Origin: CALLPQ01 sp964479275
Lineage (GTDB): Bacteria; Pseudomonadota; Alphaproteobacteria; Caulobacterales; Parvularculaceae
Reading direction: 5' to 3'
Length of the DNA stretch: 31,396 nucleotides
Assembly: GCA_964479275.1 (NCBI GenBank)
Contig: CAYZLR010000038.1
Span: 1-31,396, forward strand
In this document: positions 16,194-24,990 of the stretch, piece after piece
Layout: every line of letters starts with the position of its first letter
How positions within the stretch are numbered: position 1 is the first letter of the stretch
Notes under the pieces: model-generated
Seen by the model: only the letters and a program-made list of their open reading frames with translations
What the model was told of the DNA's origin: nothing
Databases searched by the model: none
Made by a program: the position numbers and the translations under genes

Positions 16194-17945
16194 CTAGCTG
16201 GGACGGTCCGGCTTTTCACGCACATATTGGCGAAGATGGGCAGGCACATTACGCGACTGCGCGGCCTGCTTTCTAGCCGCATTTTTACGCGCTAGTGCCA
16301 AGCTTTCTGCGTCTTGGCGCGATGCAGCCTGTTGTTCACGAGCCGCACGAACGGATAAAGGCGCATCAACCGGGCTCGCAGCCGGAGCAGACGCTCTGTT
16401 TTGCATCTCAAAGGCCACCATCCGTCTAGTCGAGACGCAAAGCCCTGCCATCATCCAATAAAAGAAAGGGACCTGCGAAATTGAACTTGTTGTACCGATT
16501 ACAAAGATGACGCCAACCATCGCCCCAAACATCGCCCTGGCGTAGACCGATAAATCTTCATTAAACGACAAGGCAAGGCGCATAGCTCGCCACGCCGCAA
16601 AAGTCGCACTGAGCAAGATACCAACAAAAAAGAATAACCCAACCAACCCTTTCTCAAGAGCGATTTGCAAATAACTGTTCACAATATCGATCAAGCCTTG
16701 CCCTTGAACCAGAGATTGTATTTCCGGAAGCAAATAATACTTTGTGTACCCAAAAAATGGATATTGTTTCACAACCGCAATACCGTTTTCCAAGATCTTT
16801 TGGCGATAAGAAATCGTGCTCGACTGTTCGTTTTGCACCTCACCACTATCAACAAAGGGGATTACGGAAAGGATATTATCTCCGATCGGAGAGGCAATGA
16901 GTATGCCCAAAGCAATCAGCCCCACAAAACCTGCAATCATCCCCTTGATCATACCTTTAGGGCCGGAGACGATGTACATGAAGGTTGATAGCATGGCGCC
17001 CGCCCAAGGTCCCCGAGAGAAGGTGAGCAAAAGCGCCCCCATCATGGCCCCAATCCCGCCGAAACCAATAATCTTGGAAGTGTTTTTCGCGAGCAGCGCA
17101 TAGGCAAGTGTCAATGTAATCATTAACAAAAATCCCAGCTCGATGGGCCCCATTACAGAACCATAAGCGCGCAAAAAACCAGCACGATAAGTATAGGGCG
17201 CTGCAAACGGACCATGCCAGTTCGCTGACGGAATTGCGTAGAAATGCCACTTTAAAACCGCTTCGGGAAACGCCATGACCGCCATCGACAAAAGAGGCAG
17301 CAAAATCGCAATAATCACGATTTTCAAATCAGCAAAAGTTTTTATCCAGCGACTAAAAATAAAATATGGTAGAAAAATCGTCAGGCTGACATTCCAAATT
17401 CCACGCAATCCATCCGTAAAAGTCGTATCGCGAAACGATAATACAATCGCTAATAAAACAAATGCATACATAAAAATATCAGTCGTACGAACCCCCTTTA
17501 CGAGCAAAGACATTTTTTTAAAAAATAAAACCGCTGGGGTCAGGATCGCCAAAGAAAGGATTAAAGGCGGTGAGATCGGGAAAAGATAATTAATACCCGC
17601 TATTCCTCTTAGCTCTTCAACTTGAGGGGGCATCACACAAATTAACAAAGCAAATAATGCCGGAAGATTAGGTTCTATTTTTAAGGCGACTAACAAAAGC
17701 ACAATCAACATTAACAAGACGATCATGATCCAGTAATTCGAGATCAAAAAGCTCATCACCGTGAAGGATCCAAAAATCATCAACCAGATATCAACACGTT
17801 TTGGTTCAATATGATCACGCAAGACAAATCGCGCCAGCACAAAAACCCCGATAATCGCGGGGAGGATGACAATGAGTGCTTTTAGGGTATTCAACACAGG
17901 AAAATTAGACCATTCATAAAAATTGCGATTATGCGTATAAACCAT
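16194..17945 (-). CDS. O-antigen ligase/polymerase-like membrane protein (Wzy_C family)
   Basis: This 583-residue integral membrane protein has about twelve hydrophobic segments between residues 15 and 515 and a large periplasmic loop rich in small residues. The Wzy_C/WaaL-type segment includes GALLLTFSRGPWAGAM, and the next loop (VVKQYPFFGYTKYYL) is typical of this superfamily, which joins or polymerises surface polysaccharides at the periplasmic face. A cytoplasmic tail of about 65 residues (520-583) is rich in Ala, Arg and Gln, low in hydrophobicity and unusual for the family. It diverges from a flippase and glycosyltransferase pair across 85 bp, so it probably acts on the same glycan. Ligase versus polymerase cannot be decided from sequence alone. 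Confidence 0.82.
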   Translation of the reverse strand: MVYTHNRNFYEWSNFPVLNTLKALIVILPAIIGVFVLARFVLRDHIEPKRVDIWLMIFGSFTVMSFLISNYWIMIVLLMLIVLLLVALKIEPNLPALFALLICVMPPQVEELRGIAGINYLFPISPPLILSLAILTPAVLFFKKMSLLVKGVRTTDIFMYAFVLLAIVLSFRDTTFTDGLRGIWNVSLTIFLPYFIFSRWIKTFADLKIVIIAILLPLLSMAVMAFPEAVLKWHFYAIPSANWHGPFAAPYTYRAGFLRAYGSVMGPIELGFLLMITLTLAYALLAKNTSKIIGFGGIGAMMGALLLTFSRGPWAGAMLSTFMYIVSGPKGMIKGMIAGFVGLIALGILIASPIGDNILSVIPFVDSGEVQNEQSSTISYRQKILENGIAVVKQYPFFGYTKYYLLPEIQSLVQGQGLIDIVNSYLQIALEKGLVGLFFFVGILLSATFAAWRAMRLALSFNEDLSVYARAMFGAMVGVIFVIGTTSSISQVPFFYWMMAGLCVSTRRMVAFEMQNRASAPAASPVDAPLSVRAAREQQAASRQDAESLALARKNAARKQAAQSRNVPAHLRQYVREKPDRPS

Positions 17946-18030
17946 GCTCTAACCGGATTTATATGCTCAAGCAATTCTACAGTGACCTCAAACCCTTAAC
18001 AGAGTATTTTTCCCATTATCAGGCTGACTT

Positions 18031-19461
18031 ATGAGCAACACCAAAGAGCATCCAACAAGCGAAAATGGGCCAAATCCTGATCATTTATCAAAATCGGGCT
18101 CGCCGACGGGTACAATAGAACATTCAGCCCCTGCTAAGACTTTGTTAGACCGGATCATACAAGGCAGTGGCATTGCCATTGCCGGGTTTGGATTGAGCCA
18201 AATCATCCGCCTTGGATCAAACTTAATCATGGTTCGATTACTACCCCCTGAGACCTTTGGCCTATTGGCCATTACGATTTCATTGCAAGTTTTAATGATG
18301 ATGCTTTCTGATATTGGCTTGAATCAGAGTCTGGTGAGAAGCAAATCAGGAAATGATCCGGCATTTCTATCAACAATTTGGGTCGTCCAAATCGTACGCG
18401 GGGCTTTGCTGGCTGCATTCTTAGTCGTGATTGCCTGCGCTGTGTGGGTATTTGCAAAACAGGAACTGGTTCCCCTCAACTCAGTATTTAACGATCCACG
18501 CCTCCCAATTTTTATCGCTGTTTCAGCTATTGCAATGCTTATTGATGGAACCAAATCCGTTAAATTTGCAACCAACCAAAGAGACCTGCACCTGGGAAGA
18601 TTAACCCTTTTGGAAATTATCTGCCAGATACTGGGGCTGATCATCATGCTATTGGCTTATCATCTGGGGGCTGGTGCATATTCTTTACTGATCAATCTCT
18701 TAAGCGTCATAATACTAACCGTTGTCGGGTCTCATGTTTTCTTGAATGGACCCAAAATAAAACTTGAGTTTCACAAACATCATTTTCAGGAAATTTTTCA
18801 TTTCGGAAAATGGCTGTTAATTGCATCATTTTTTGGTTTTATCATTCAGCGCGGTGATCAATTTATTTTTGGTACGATTCTCGATAGCACGAATTTTGGT
18901 TTATATGCGATCGCTGCAATTTGGATCACGATCGCAATCGCCCTCATTGATGCGATACAAACCCGTGTCGCCTACCCCGCAATATCTGAAGTTTGGCGTG
19001 ATACCCCCCAAAATATCACGAAAGTATATGGTAATTTTCGATTAGCAATTGACAGCGTGTGTCTAGTAATTTTTCTGGGCATCCATCTGGCCAGTGATTT
19101 TGTTTTCAATTTTCTATATCCAGAAGACTACGGTAATGTTACATATTATCTCGGTCTTCTCTCGGTAATCGTGGTTATTCTCCCATTTCGCCTATTAAAT
19201 TCTGTTATCCTGGCGATTGGGCACAGCCAAAAATTTTTAGTCGTCACAATTGCCCCGACATTGATGATCATTATCGGAGTACCTGTCGTTTATTCGATTG
19301 CAGGCATCAAAGCAGCAATTGTATTCGGGGGATTGGCAAATCTTCCTGCAGTTCCAATCTCGTGGTATTTCATCCGAGATCATGTAAAATTGTCGCCGAT
19401 ACGCGAACTCCCCATGGCTGTTTTAGCAATCGTAACCGCGATTACTCTTATTTGGACATAA
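18031..19461 (+). CDS. Polysaccharide flippase (Wzx/MOP superfamily)
   Basis: This 476-residue protein has a hydrophilic N-terminal stretch of about 38 residues (rich in Ser, Pro, Asn) and then about twelve hydrophobic segments. The first is SGIAIAGFGLSQIIRLGSNLIMVRLLPPETFGL, characteristic of polysaccharide_synt/MOP flippases. Such proteins move undecaprenyl-linked glycan units across the inner membrane for LPS, capsule or exopolysaccharide. The helix bundle includes FGKWLLIASFFGFIIQRGDQFIFG, a conserved feature of this family. A GT4 glycosyltransferase follows 6 bp downstream and an O-antigen ligase-like gene is divergent, so the three form a small surface-glycan locus. The substrate is unknown. 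Confidence 0.88.
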   Translation: MSNTKEHPTSENGPNPDHLSKSGSPTGTIEHSAPAKTLLDRIIQGSGIAIAGFGLSQIIRLGSNLIMVRLLPPETFGLLAITISLQVLMMMLSDIGLNQSLVRSKSGNDPAFLSTIWVVQIVRGALLAAFLVVIACAVWVFAKQELVPLNSVFNDPRLPIFIAVSAIAMLIDGTKSVKFATNQRDLHLGRLTLLEIICQILGLIIMLLAYHLGAGAYSLLINLLSVIILTVVGSHVFLNGPKIKLEFHKHHFQEIFHFGKWLLIASFFGFIIQRGDQFIFGTILDSTNFGLYAIAAIWITIAIALIDAIQTRVAYPAISEVWRDTPQNITKVYGNFRLAIDSVCLVIFLGIHLASDFVFNFLYPEDYGNVTYYLGLLSVIVVILPFRLLNSVILAIGHSQKFLVVTIAPTLMIIIGVPVVYSIAGIKAAIVFGGLANLPAVPISWYFIRDHVKLSPIRELPMAVLAIVTAITLIWT

Positions 19462-19467
19462 GCAACA

Positions 19468-20580
19468 ATGCCGAAATCAAAACTTACCATTACATTTATT
19501 GTGTGTAACCCTGATTTATCGGGGGGGGATCGCGTCATTGCCGAACAAGCAAAATTAATGAATCAATTAGGGCATAAAGTCCAAGTGATTGGCGTCGATA
19601 CAATACCGTTCTCTATCAAGACTTATGCTCGAAGCTTAATCAAGCACCAACGATTACCAAGCCCCCACATTCAAACTGATCACTTTGATCGCGCTGATAT
19701 TGATCTAAAAATAGTAAAAAATCCAAATGGCGTTTCCATAAACGATTTGCCTGATGCGGATATCATCATTGCAACTTGGTGGGAAACGGCAGAATGGATT
19801 AAAAACGCGCCGCCTGCAAAAGGCACTAAGGTCTATTTTATTCAAGGCTATGAACCTGAATTTCCGTCGACAAAAAAACCCGAAAGAGTCGCCAAAACTT
19901 ATGAATTACCATTCTCACAAATCGTCGTGTGTGAGTGGCTAAGAGAAAAAATGGAAACCAATAATCCTTCAAGTATCTTTCCAAGATATCTTGTTGAAAA
20001 TGGAATCGATACAAAATTATTTCATGCCGAAAAAAGGACTCGCAACGAAGTTCCCACAATAGGCTTTGTTTACTCTTCATTCAGCGTAAAAAACCCAAAA
20101 TTAATGCGAGAGAGCATCGAAATTTTACGCCAGCGCAATGCCGATTTAAAAATTCTCTGTTTTGGTTCCCACAAGCCCAATCATGAACACCCCCTACCCG
20201 ATGGAAGCGAATTTCATTTTAGACCTTCACAAGAAAAGATCAGAGAGATTTATGCCAGTTGCGATGCCTGGCTATTTACCAGCGATCATGAAGGATTTGG
20301 GCTTCCCCTGTTAGAGGCTATGGCATGTCGCACGCCCGTGATTGCAACCCCCGCCGGGGTTTCGCCACAAATTGTAAATGACAAAACTGGTCGTCTGTGC
20401 ACGAAGAGAGATGCTGAAAATTTCGCAAATCACGTGCAGCAGGTATTGGATTTACCCCCTGAAAAATGGCGTGAGATGTCAGATCATGCATATCAAATGG
20501 CGCAAAAATACAGTTGGGATCAGGCCTCAGCAAAATTCGAAGCCGCTCTCTATGCCGCACAGGACGCACAATCCAGTTGA
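19468..20580 (+). CDS. Glycosyltransferase family 4
   Basis: This GT-B fold retaining glycosyltransferase has 370 residues. The N-terminal acceptor half contains CNPDLSGGDRVIAEQAKLMNQLGHKVQVIG, with the GG-x-R glycine-rich turn. The C-terminal half carries the GT4 donor-site signature EGFGLPLLEAMACRTPVIAT (an EX7E pattern) followed by GVSPQIVNDKTGRL. It should be cytoplasmic and build the glycan that the neighbouring flippase exports. It starts 6 bp after the flippase stop. Donor and acceptor sugars cannot be predicted. No clear terminator was found in the 252 bp before the converging moxR gene. Confidence 0.92.
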   Translation: MPKSKLTITFIVCNPDLSGGDRVIAEQAKLMNQLGHKVQVIGVDTIPFSIKTYARSLIKHQRLPSPHIQTDHFDRADIDLKIVKNPNGVSINDLPDADIIIATWWETAEWIKNAPPAKGTKVYFIQGYEPEFPSTKKPERVAKTYELPFSQIVVCEWLREKMETNNPSSIFPRYLVENGIDTKLFHAEKRTRNEVPTIGFVYSSFSVKNPKLMRESIEILRQRNADLKILCFGSHKPNHEHPLPDGSEFHFRPSQEKIREIYASCDAWLFTSDHEGFGLPLLEAMACRTPVIATPAGVSPQIVNDKTGRLCTKRDAENFANHVQQVLDLPPEKWREMSDHAYQMAQKYSWDQASAKFEAALYAAQDAQSS

Positions 20581-20832
20581 AGGTCCTAATTTTCAATTAC
20601 CGTGAATTTGCCTCAAAAATGCAGAGATGATCAAAAGAACTTCGAAACGATCTGAGCCACAAGGTTGCTCTATGTTGTTATTTTCCCCTAAAGCACCTCC
20701 ACTTCCAATTGAAACGCAGAGGGGTTTTTAATCTTTCTTTTTTCGCATTGATTGCAGTTCAAGCAATTCTCACAGACATGCAAAATTCTTTACCAGAATG
20801 CGAAGCCCTACCCCATTTTTGTTGGCGTCGCC

Positions 20833-21687
20833 TTAACTCTCGCGACGTGCTAAAAATGCCAATCGCTCAAACATATGAATGTCTTGTTCGTTTTTTAACA
20901 ACGCGCCATGAAGCGGCGGGATCGCTTTGCGAACATCCTTTTCTCGAATAGCTTCAAGGTCAATATCTTCTGTCATTAAAAGCTTTAACCAATCTAGCAA
21001 TTCCGAGGTTGAGGGTTTTTTCTTCAGGCCGGGAACCTCCCGCAACTCATAGAAGATTTTCATCGCGCTTGAGACAAGTCGTTTTTTTATATCTGGAAAA
21101 TGAACATCAACAATTCGTTCCATTGTTTCCGAATCTGGAAATTTAATGTAGTGAAAAAAGCAGCGGCGCAAAAAAGCATCAGGCAATTCTTTCTCATTAT
21201 TAGAGGTGATCACAACAATAGGGCGTTGAGCCGCTTTTATGGTCTCTCCTGTTTCATAAACAAAGAACTCCATTCGATCGAGCTCTTGCAATAAATCATT
21301 TGGAAACTCTATATCCGCCTTATCAATTTCATCGATGAGAAGAATGGGGCGTTGCTCGGACGTAAACGCCTCCCAAAGTTTTCCGCGTTTAATATAATTT
21401 TTCACATCACGCGCTTTTTCTTCCCCTAACTGCCCATCACGAAGGCGCGCTACCGCATCATATTCATACAAACCCTGATGGGCTTTTGTTGTCGATTTTA
21501 TGTGCCATTGTAAAAGGGGGGCACCAAGCGCTTGCGCCATCTCTTCGGCTAAAACAGTCTTTCCTGTGCCCGGTTCCCCTTTAATTAATAAAGGACGCTC
21601 CAAGGTCACCGCTGCATTCACCGCAATCTTTAGATCATCTGTCGCAATATACTTGTTTGTACCTGTAAATTTCACAATCAATCTCAC
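20833..21687 (-). CDS. MoxR-family AAA+ ATPase
   Basis: This 284-residue MoxR-type AAA+ ATPase has Walker A GEPGTGKT at 37-44, Walker B LLIDEID at 116-122 and the sensor/arginine region VITSNNEKELPDAFLRRC. KYIATDDLKIAVNAAVTL and PSTSELLDWLKLL are typical of the subgroup. MoxR proteins act as chaperone-like ATPases, usually with a von Willebrand factor A (CoxE-type) protein encoded next door. None is seen here: the downstream side faces a convergent glycosyltransferase. The start is a GTG. Another GTG at 21675, before KFTGTNKY, fits family starts equally well. 77 bp separate it from the upstream hydrolase gene. Confidence 0.92.
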   Translation of the reverse strand: MRLIVKFTGTNKYIATDDLKIAVNAAVTLERPLLIKGEPGTGKTVLAEEMAQALGAPLLQWHIKSTTKAHQGLYEYDAVARLRDGQLGEEKARDVKNYIKRGKLWEAFTSEQRPILLIDEIDKADIEFPNDLLQELDRMEFFVYETGETIKAAQRPIVVITSNNEKELPDAFLRRCFFHYIKFPDSETMERIVDVHFPDIKKRLVSSAMKIFYELREVPGLKKKPSTSELLDWLKLLMTEDIDLEAIREKDVRKAIPPLHGALLKNEQDIHMFERLAFLARRES

Positions 21688-21764
21688 ACAATAAAATCAG
21701 TTTATAGCTTTGAAAATAACCAGTCGCTGCGTTAAGCGCAACAATCCAGCGCAGTCATCCCTCG

Positions 21765-22823
21765 TTAAAGATACAGCTCTTTATCTCCCAAAGTTTCAAA
21801 AAATTTCGTGAGCATTGACGGCTGGATTTGGCCAACATGCTCAGGAGACCATTGAGGGCTTCGATCTTTATCAATAATGAGTGCGCGAACACCTTCGAAA
21901 AAATCATGGCTTTCCATAATTCGGCTCACGATCCGAAATTCCATTTTCATAACATCTTCAAACTCAAGTTTCCGACCATTTTGCAATTGCTCGAAAGTGA
22001 GGAAAAGTGATGTCGGCGACATTTTTTGTAAAGTTGATAGCGTTTGTTGCGCAAAATCACTGTTATCATTTTGTAATTGAGTTAATAGGTCTAGCAAACT
22101 CTCTGGCTTAAGAAAAAACCTTTCAATTTCCGCGATGGTTTTTTCTATCGGGATATCGCTTGGCTTTTGGCTATACTGCTCAATATGATTTAAAATTTTT
22201 TCTTCCGCATCAGTAGCCGATAAATCGAGCGCTAACAGTTCGTCGCTCATTCCATGATATGTTTCATCAGGCACATAATGAGTAGCAATTCCAGCCTCCA
22301 GACAATCACCCGCCTTTGCCCGTGCTCCTGTTAAGCCATAATAATAGCCCAAGCCTTTTTCTAGGCGCGGCAAAAAATACCCGCCGCCTACATCTGGAAA
22401 TAAACCAATGCCAGTTTCCGGCATAGCGAATAAAGTTTTATCGCCAGCAATACGTATATTTCCGTGCACGGAAACACCGACACCTCCCCCCATGACGATA
22501 CCATTAATTAGCGCGACATAAGGTTTAGAAAAACGCTTAATGATCGTATTATTCGAATACTCATCACGAAAAAAAGCGCAGGCAGCATCAACATTTTCTT
22601 TGACACGATCATGGAGCCATCGAATATCTCCGCCGGCACAAAAAGCACGATCCCCCGCTCCCTTTATCATAACCGCAACAATGCTAGCATCCTCTTGCCA
22701 CGCAATCATTTGTTCTTTCATTGCCAAAACCATCGAATGCGTCAACGCGTTCAAAGCCTTTGGGCGATTTAATGTAATCACACCCCATTGATTGATTTGC
22801 TCAAAGATAATTTCATCGCTCAT
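21765..22823 (-). CDS. 3-hydroxyisobutyryl-CoA hydrolase
   Basis: This crotonase-fold enzyme of about 352 residues is the length of HIBCH rather than the roughly 260 of enoyl-CoA hydratases. It hydrolyses 3-hydroxyisobutyryl-CoA in valine breakdown. Visible motifs are FCAGGDIRWL (61-70), the oxyanion-hole segment GIVMGGGVGVSVHG (108-121), and MPETGIGLFPDVGGGYFL (134-151) with E136 and D144 as expected catalytic residues. RALIIDKDRSPQW near the C terminus is HIBCH-specific. The ATG at 22823 is preferred over an upstream TTG at 22841: it follows the DUF1330 stop directly and has AAGG about 9 bases upstream. It is the last gene of a valine-degradation unit. Confidence 0.93.
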   Translation of the reverse strand: MSDEIIFEQINQWGVITLNRPKALNALTHSMVLAMKEQMIAWQEDASIVAVMIKGAGDRAFCAGGDIRWLHDRVKENVDAACAFFRDEYSNNTIIKRFSKPYVALINGIVMGGGVGVSVHGNIRIAGDKTLFAMPETGIGLFPDVGGGYFLPRLEKGLGYYYGLTGARAKAGDCLEAGIATHYVPDETYHGMSDELLALDLSATDAEEKILNHIEQYSQKPSDIPIEKTIAEIERFFLKPESLLDLLTQLQNDNSDFAQQTLSTLQKMSPTSLFLTFEQLQNGRKLEFEDVMKMEFRIVSRIMESHDFFEGVRALIIDKDRSPQWSPEHVGQIQPSMLTKFFETLGDKELYL

Positions 22824-22824
22824 T

Positions 22825-23112
22825 TCAAGTACCTTCGACAATCACAACTTCGGATTCAGCAAAGGCCTGTCGCAATTTCAAAGCTTTTTGATATTCGGGC
22901 GATTCATAACAATCAATAGCCTCGCGCAAGGAATTAAATTCAATGACCACGTGTCGATCACGGTCCTCTCCTTCGACAGGCAGATAATCTCCTCCGCGGA
23001 CGAGAAATTTCGCATCAAATTTTTCAAAGGCAGCCTTATCAGCAGCTATGTATTCCGGGTAACGCTCTTTATTAAAAACGCGAATATGCATAATCCAATA
23101 GCCTTTTGCCAT
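22825..23112 (-). CDS. DUF1330 family protein
   Basis: This 95-residue ferredoxin-like (dimeric alpha/beta barrel type) protein resembles DUF1330, with KGYWIMHIRVFNKERYPEYI, FLVRGGDY, HVVIEFNS and CYESPEYQKALKLRQ. The family has no firmly assigned function, but members are often found beside catabolic genes. It lies 24 bp after the acyl-CoA dehydrogenase and abuts the hydrolase (1 bp gap), so it is part of the valine-degradation transcript. A helper role in that pathway is inferred from position only. Confidence 0.85.
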   Translation of the reverse strand: MAKGYWIMHIRVFNKERYPEYIAADKAAFEKFDAKFLVRGGDYLPVEGEDRDRHVVIEFNSLREAIDCYESPEYQKALKLRQAFAESEVVIVEGT

Positions 23113-23136
23113 GGGTTTTGTATCCTTTTGATTTTC

Positions 23137-24285
23137 TTAAACCTGGTACTCACGCAGAAGATCACGAGCAACAATCACCCGCATAACCTCATTCGTACCT
23201 TCCAAAATTTGGTGAACCCTTACATCTCGGAGCATTCGCTCTAACGGATAATCGCGTAAATATCCGTATCCCCCATGAATTTGCAAAGCCTCATTCACGA
23301 TGTTAAAACCTATATCCGTCACAAATCGTTTAGCCATTGCACAATATCGTGTCGCATCCGATGTTTTATGATCAAGCTTCCACGCCGCTTGATACAGCAT
23401 TACGCGCGCAGCCTCTAATTCTGTCGCCATATCGGCAAGTTTAAACTGCAATGCCTGTTGTTCATTAAGCCGCTTTCCAAATGCTTTGCGCTCGTTAGCG
23501 TAATCAAGAGCGGCTTTTAGTGCCATGTTGGCGGCCCCCAATGAACACGCGGCAATATTAAGTCGCCCGCCATCAAGTCCCATCATAGCAAATTTAAACC
23601 CTTCTCCTTCAGCGCCAATCAAGTTGCTAACGGGGACACGGACATTATCAAAGGATACGATCGCTGTGGGTTGTGAATTCCAGCCCATTTTGCGCTCATT
23701 CGCACCAAAACTAATACCGGGTGTATCCTTTTCTACGAGAATTGCAGAGATACCCTTTGGCCCCTCATCCCCAGTTCGCACCATAACAAGATAAAGATCC
23801 GTAACCCCTGCGCCAGAGATAAAAGCTTTTGAGCCATTTAAAACATAGTCCTCACCTTGGCGGACAGCTTTTGTTTTTAACGCCGCAGCATCTGAACCCG
23901 AACCGGGTTCAGTGAGGCAATAACTTGCAAGCATTTCCATACTTGTTAACTGCAGGCAATATTTTTGCCTCAATGCTTCACTCGCGAAATTGTCAATCAT
24001 CCACGAGACCATATTATGGATGGAAATATAAGCCGCCGTGGAAATACACCCCCCCGAGAGGGCCTCAAAAATCAACGCTGCATCGAGGCGCCCAAGGCCA
24101 GCCCCCCCCACATCTTCTTTTGTATAAATACCGGCCAAACCCAACGGGGCCGTTTGCTTGATCACATCAACTGGGAAGAACTTTTCCTCATCCCATTTTT
24201 CCGCATGAGGCGCCAACTCGTCAGCGGCAAATCGTTCAGCCATTTCTTGTATCGCCAATTGATCATCAGAGAGTGCAAAATCCAT
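23137..24285 (-). CDS. Isobutyryl-CoA dehydrogenase-like acyl-CoA dehydrogenase
   Basis: This FAD-dependent acyl-CoA dehydrogenase (382 residues, the usual length) oxidises a 2,3-bond of an acyl-CoA and passes electrons to ETF. Motifs include CLTEPGSGSD (FAD/substrate site), ERKAFGKRL, QIHGGYGYLRDYPLERMLRD and QILEGTNEVMR, where E362 is the likely catalytic base. Overall it most resembles branched-chain, ACAD8-type isobutyryl-CoA dehydrogenases. Its co-location with 3-hydroxyisobutyryl-CoA hydrolase supports a valine-catabolic role. It follows the DedA gene by 3 bp. The methacrylyl-CoA hydratase and 3-hydroxyisobutyrate dehydrogenase expected for the pathway are not in the window. Confidence 0.92.
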   Translation of the reverse strand: MDFALSDDQLAIQEMAERFAADELAPHAEKWDEEKFFPVDVIKQTAPLGLAGIYTKEDVGGAGLGRLDAALIFEALSGGCISTAAYISIHNMVSWMIDNFASEALRQKYCLQLTSMEMLASYCLTEPGSGSDAAALKTKAVRQGEDYVLNGSKAFISGAGVTDLYLVMVRTGDEGPKGISAILVEKDTPGISFGANERKMGWNSQPTAIVSFDNVRVPVSNLIGAEGEGFKFAMMGLDGGRLNIAACSLGAANMALKAALDYANERKAFGKRLNEQQALQFKLADMATELEAARVMLYQAAWKLDHKTSDATRYCAMAKRFVTDIGFNIVNEALQIHGGYGYLRDYPLERMLRDVRVHQILEGTNEVMRVIVARDLLREYQV

Positions 24286-24288
24286 TTT

Positions 24289-24900
24289 TTAATTATCCTT
24301 TATTTCGCCTCGGCTTCGCAGATATCTCATGCCGACATAACTTAAAATAATCGTCAAAGCGATCATAGGCAGCCAGAATTTTGCCTGCTCTCCCGCTATC
24401 TCACCGACAAAGTGAAACATCAAAAACATTAAACAAACATAGATCATGGCTGTAGCGATGACCCACAAAACAAACCGCAGATAAGAGATTTTAAAGAAAC
24501 CACACGCCAGATAGGTCGGAATGCGTGTTCCCGGGACAAAACGTGCCGCAAAAAGAGTTTTGATCAAATCGTCGCGGACCAGCTTTCCCGCAGTTGAGAC
24601 GCCCGGTTTTTCAGAAAAATCATGAGCCCAATGGTAACGCCTTGCCGCCCAACCTAACCAATATTTCCAGATATCACTTAAAGTCAGTCCCGCTAGTATC
24701 GCCAAAAAAATTAAGTGAACGGGCCCCGCACCCGTAATCGAGGCAGTCGCTGCACCAATAACTGCGGCATCTTCTTGAACAAACGGTAATAAGAAAATGA
24801 CCAGATACAGTGTCCAGCCGCTCATCATAAACAGGGTCTGAGGATCGAAATTAAACACTCGGCATGAACGCCCTAAATAAAGTGGAAACCTAAAAAACAC
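24289..24900 (-). CDS. DedA-family (SNARE-associated) membrane protein
   Basis: This 203-residue membrane protein shows the DedA signature: a re-entrant region with FLLPFVQEDAAVIGAA and the later RFVPGTRIPTYLACGFFKIS. Two or three further C-terminal hydrophobic helices follow, and the protein ends in a basic YLRSRGE tail. DedA proteins act in membrane phospholipid (undecaprenyl-phosphate or related lipid) flipping and envelope homeostasis. The acidic E/D in FVQED and the basic R in PGTRIP are the functionally important family positions and are present. The start is uncertain: a GTG at 24900 is used, and a GTG at 24858 or the Met-Met at codons 25-26 are alternatives. It precedes the acyl-CoA dehydrogenase by 3 bp. 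Confidence 0.85.
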   Translation of the reverse strand: MFFRFPLYLGRSCRVFNFDPQTLFMMSGWTLYLVIFLLPFVQEDAAVIGAATASITGAGPVHLIFLAILAGLTLSDIWKYWLGWAARRYHWAHDFSEKPGVSTAGKLVRDDLIKTLFAARFVPGTRIPTYLACGFFKISYLRFVLWVIATAMIYVCLMFLMFHFVGEIAGEQAKFWLPMIALTIILSYVGMRYLRSRGEIKDN

Positions 24901-24990
24901 CCCTTATATAGGCCTCACCAAACAATTTGGGAACCGCTTAAATCGGACTTCACTGAGGCGTTACTTCTGGCTGACAAACAATCGAAATTG

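Noticed and set aside
20688..20732. CCCCT/AGGGG pairing with following T-run between the glycosyltransferase and MoxR genes
   Set aside because: Only five pairs with a loop of about 30 bases; not convincing as a terminator.
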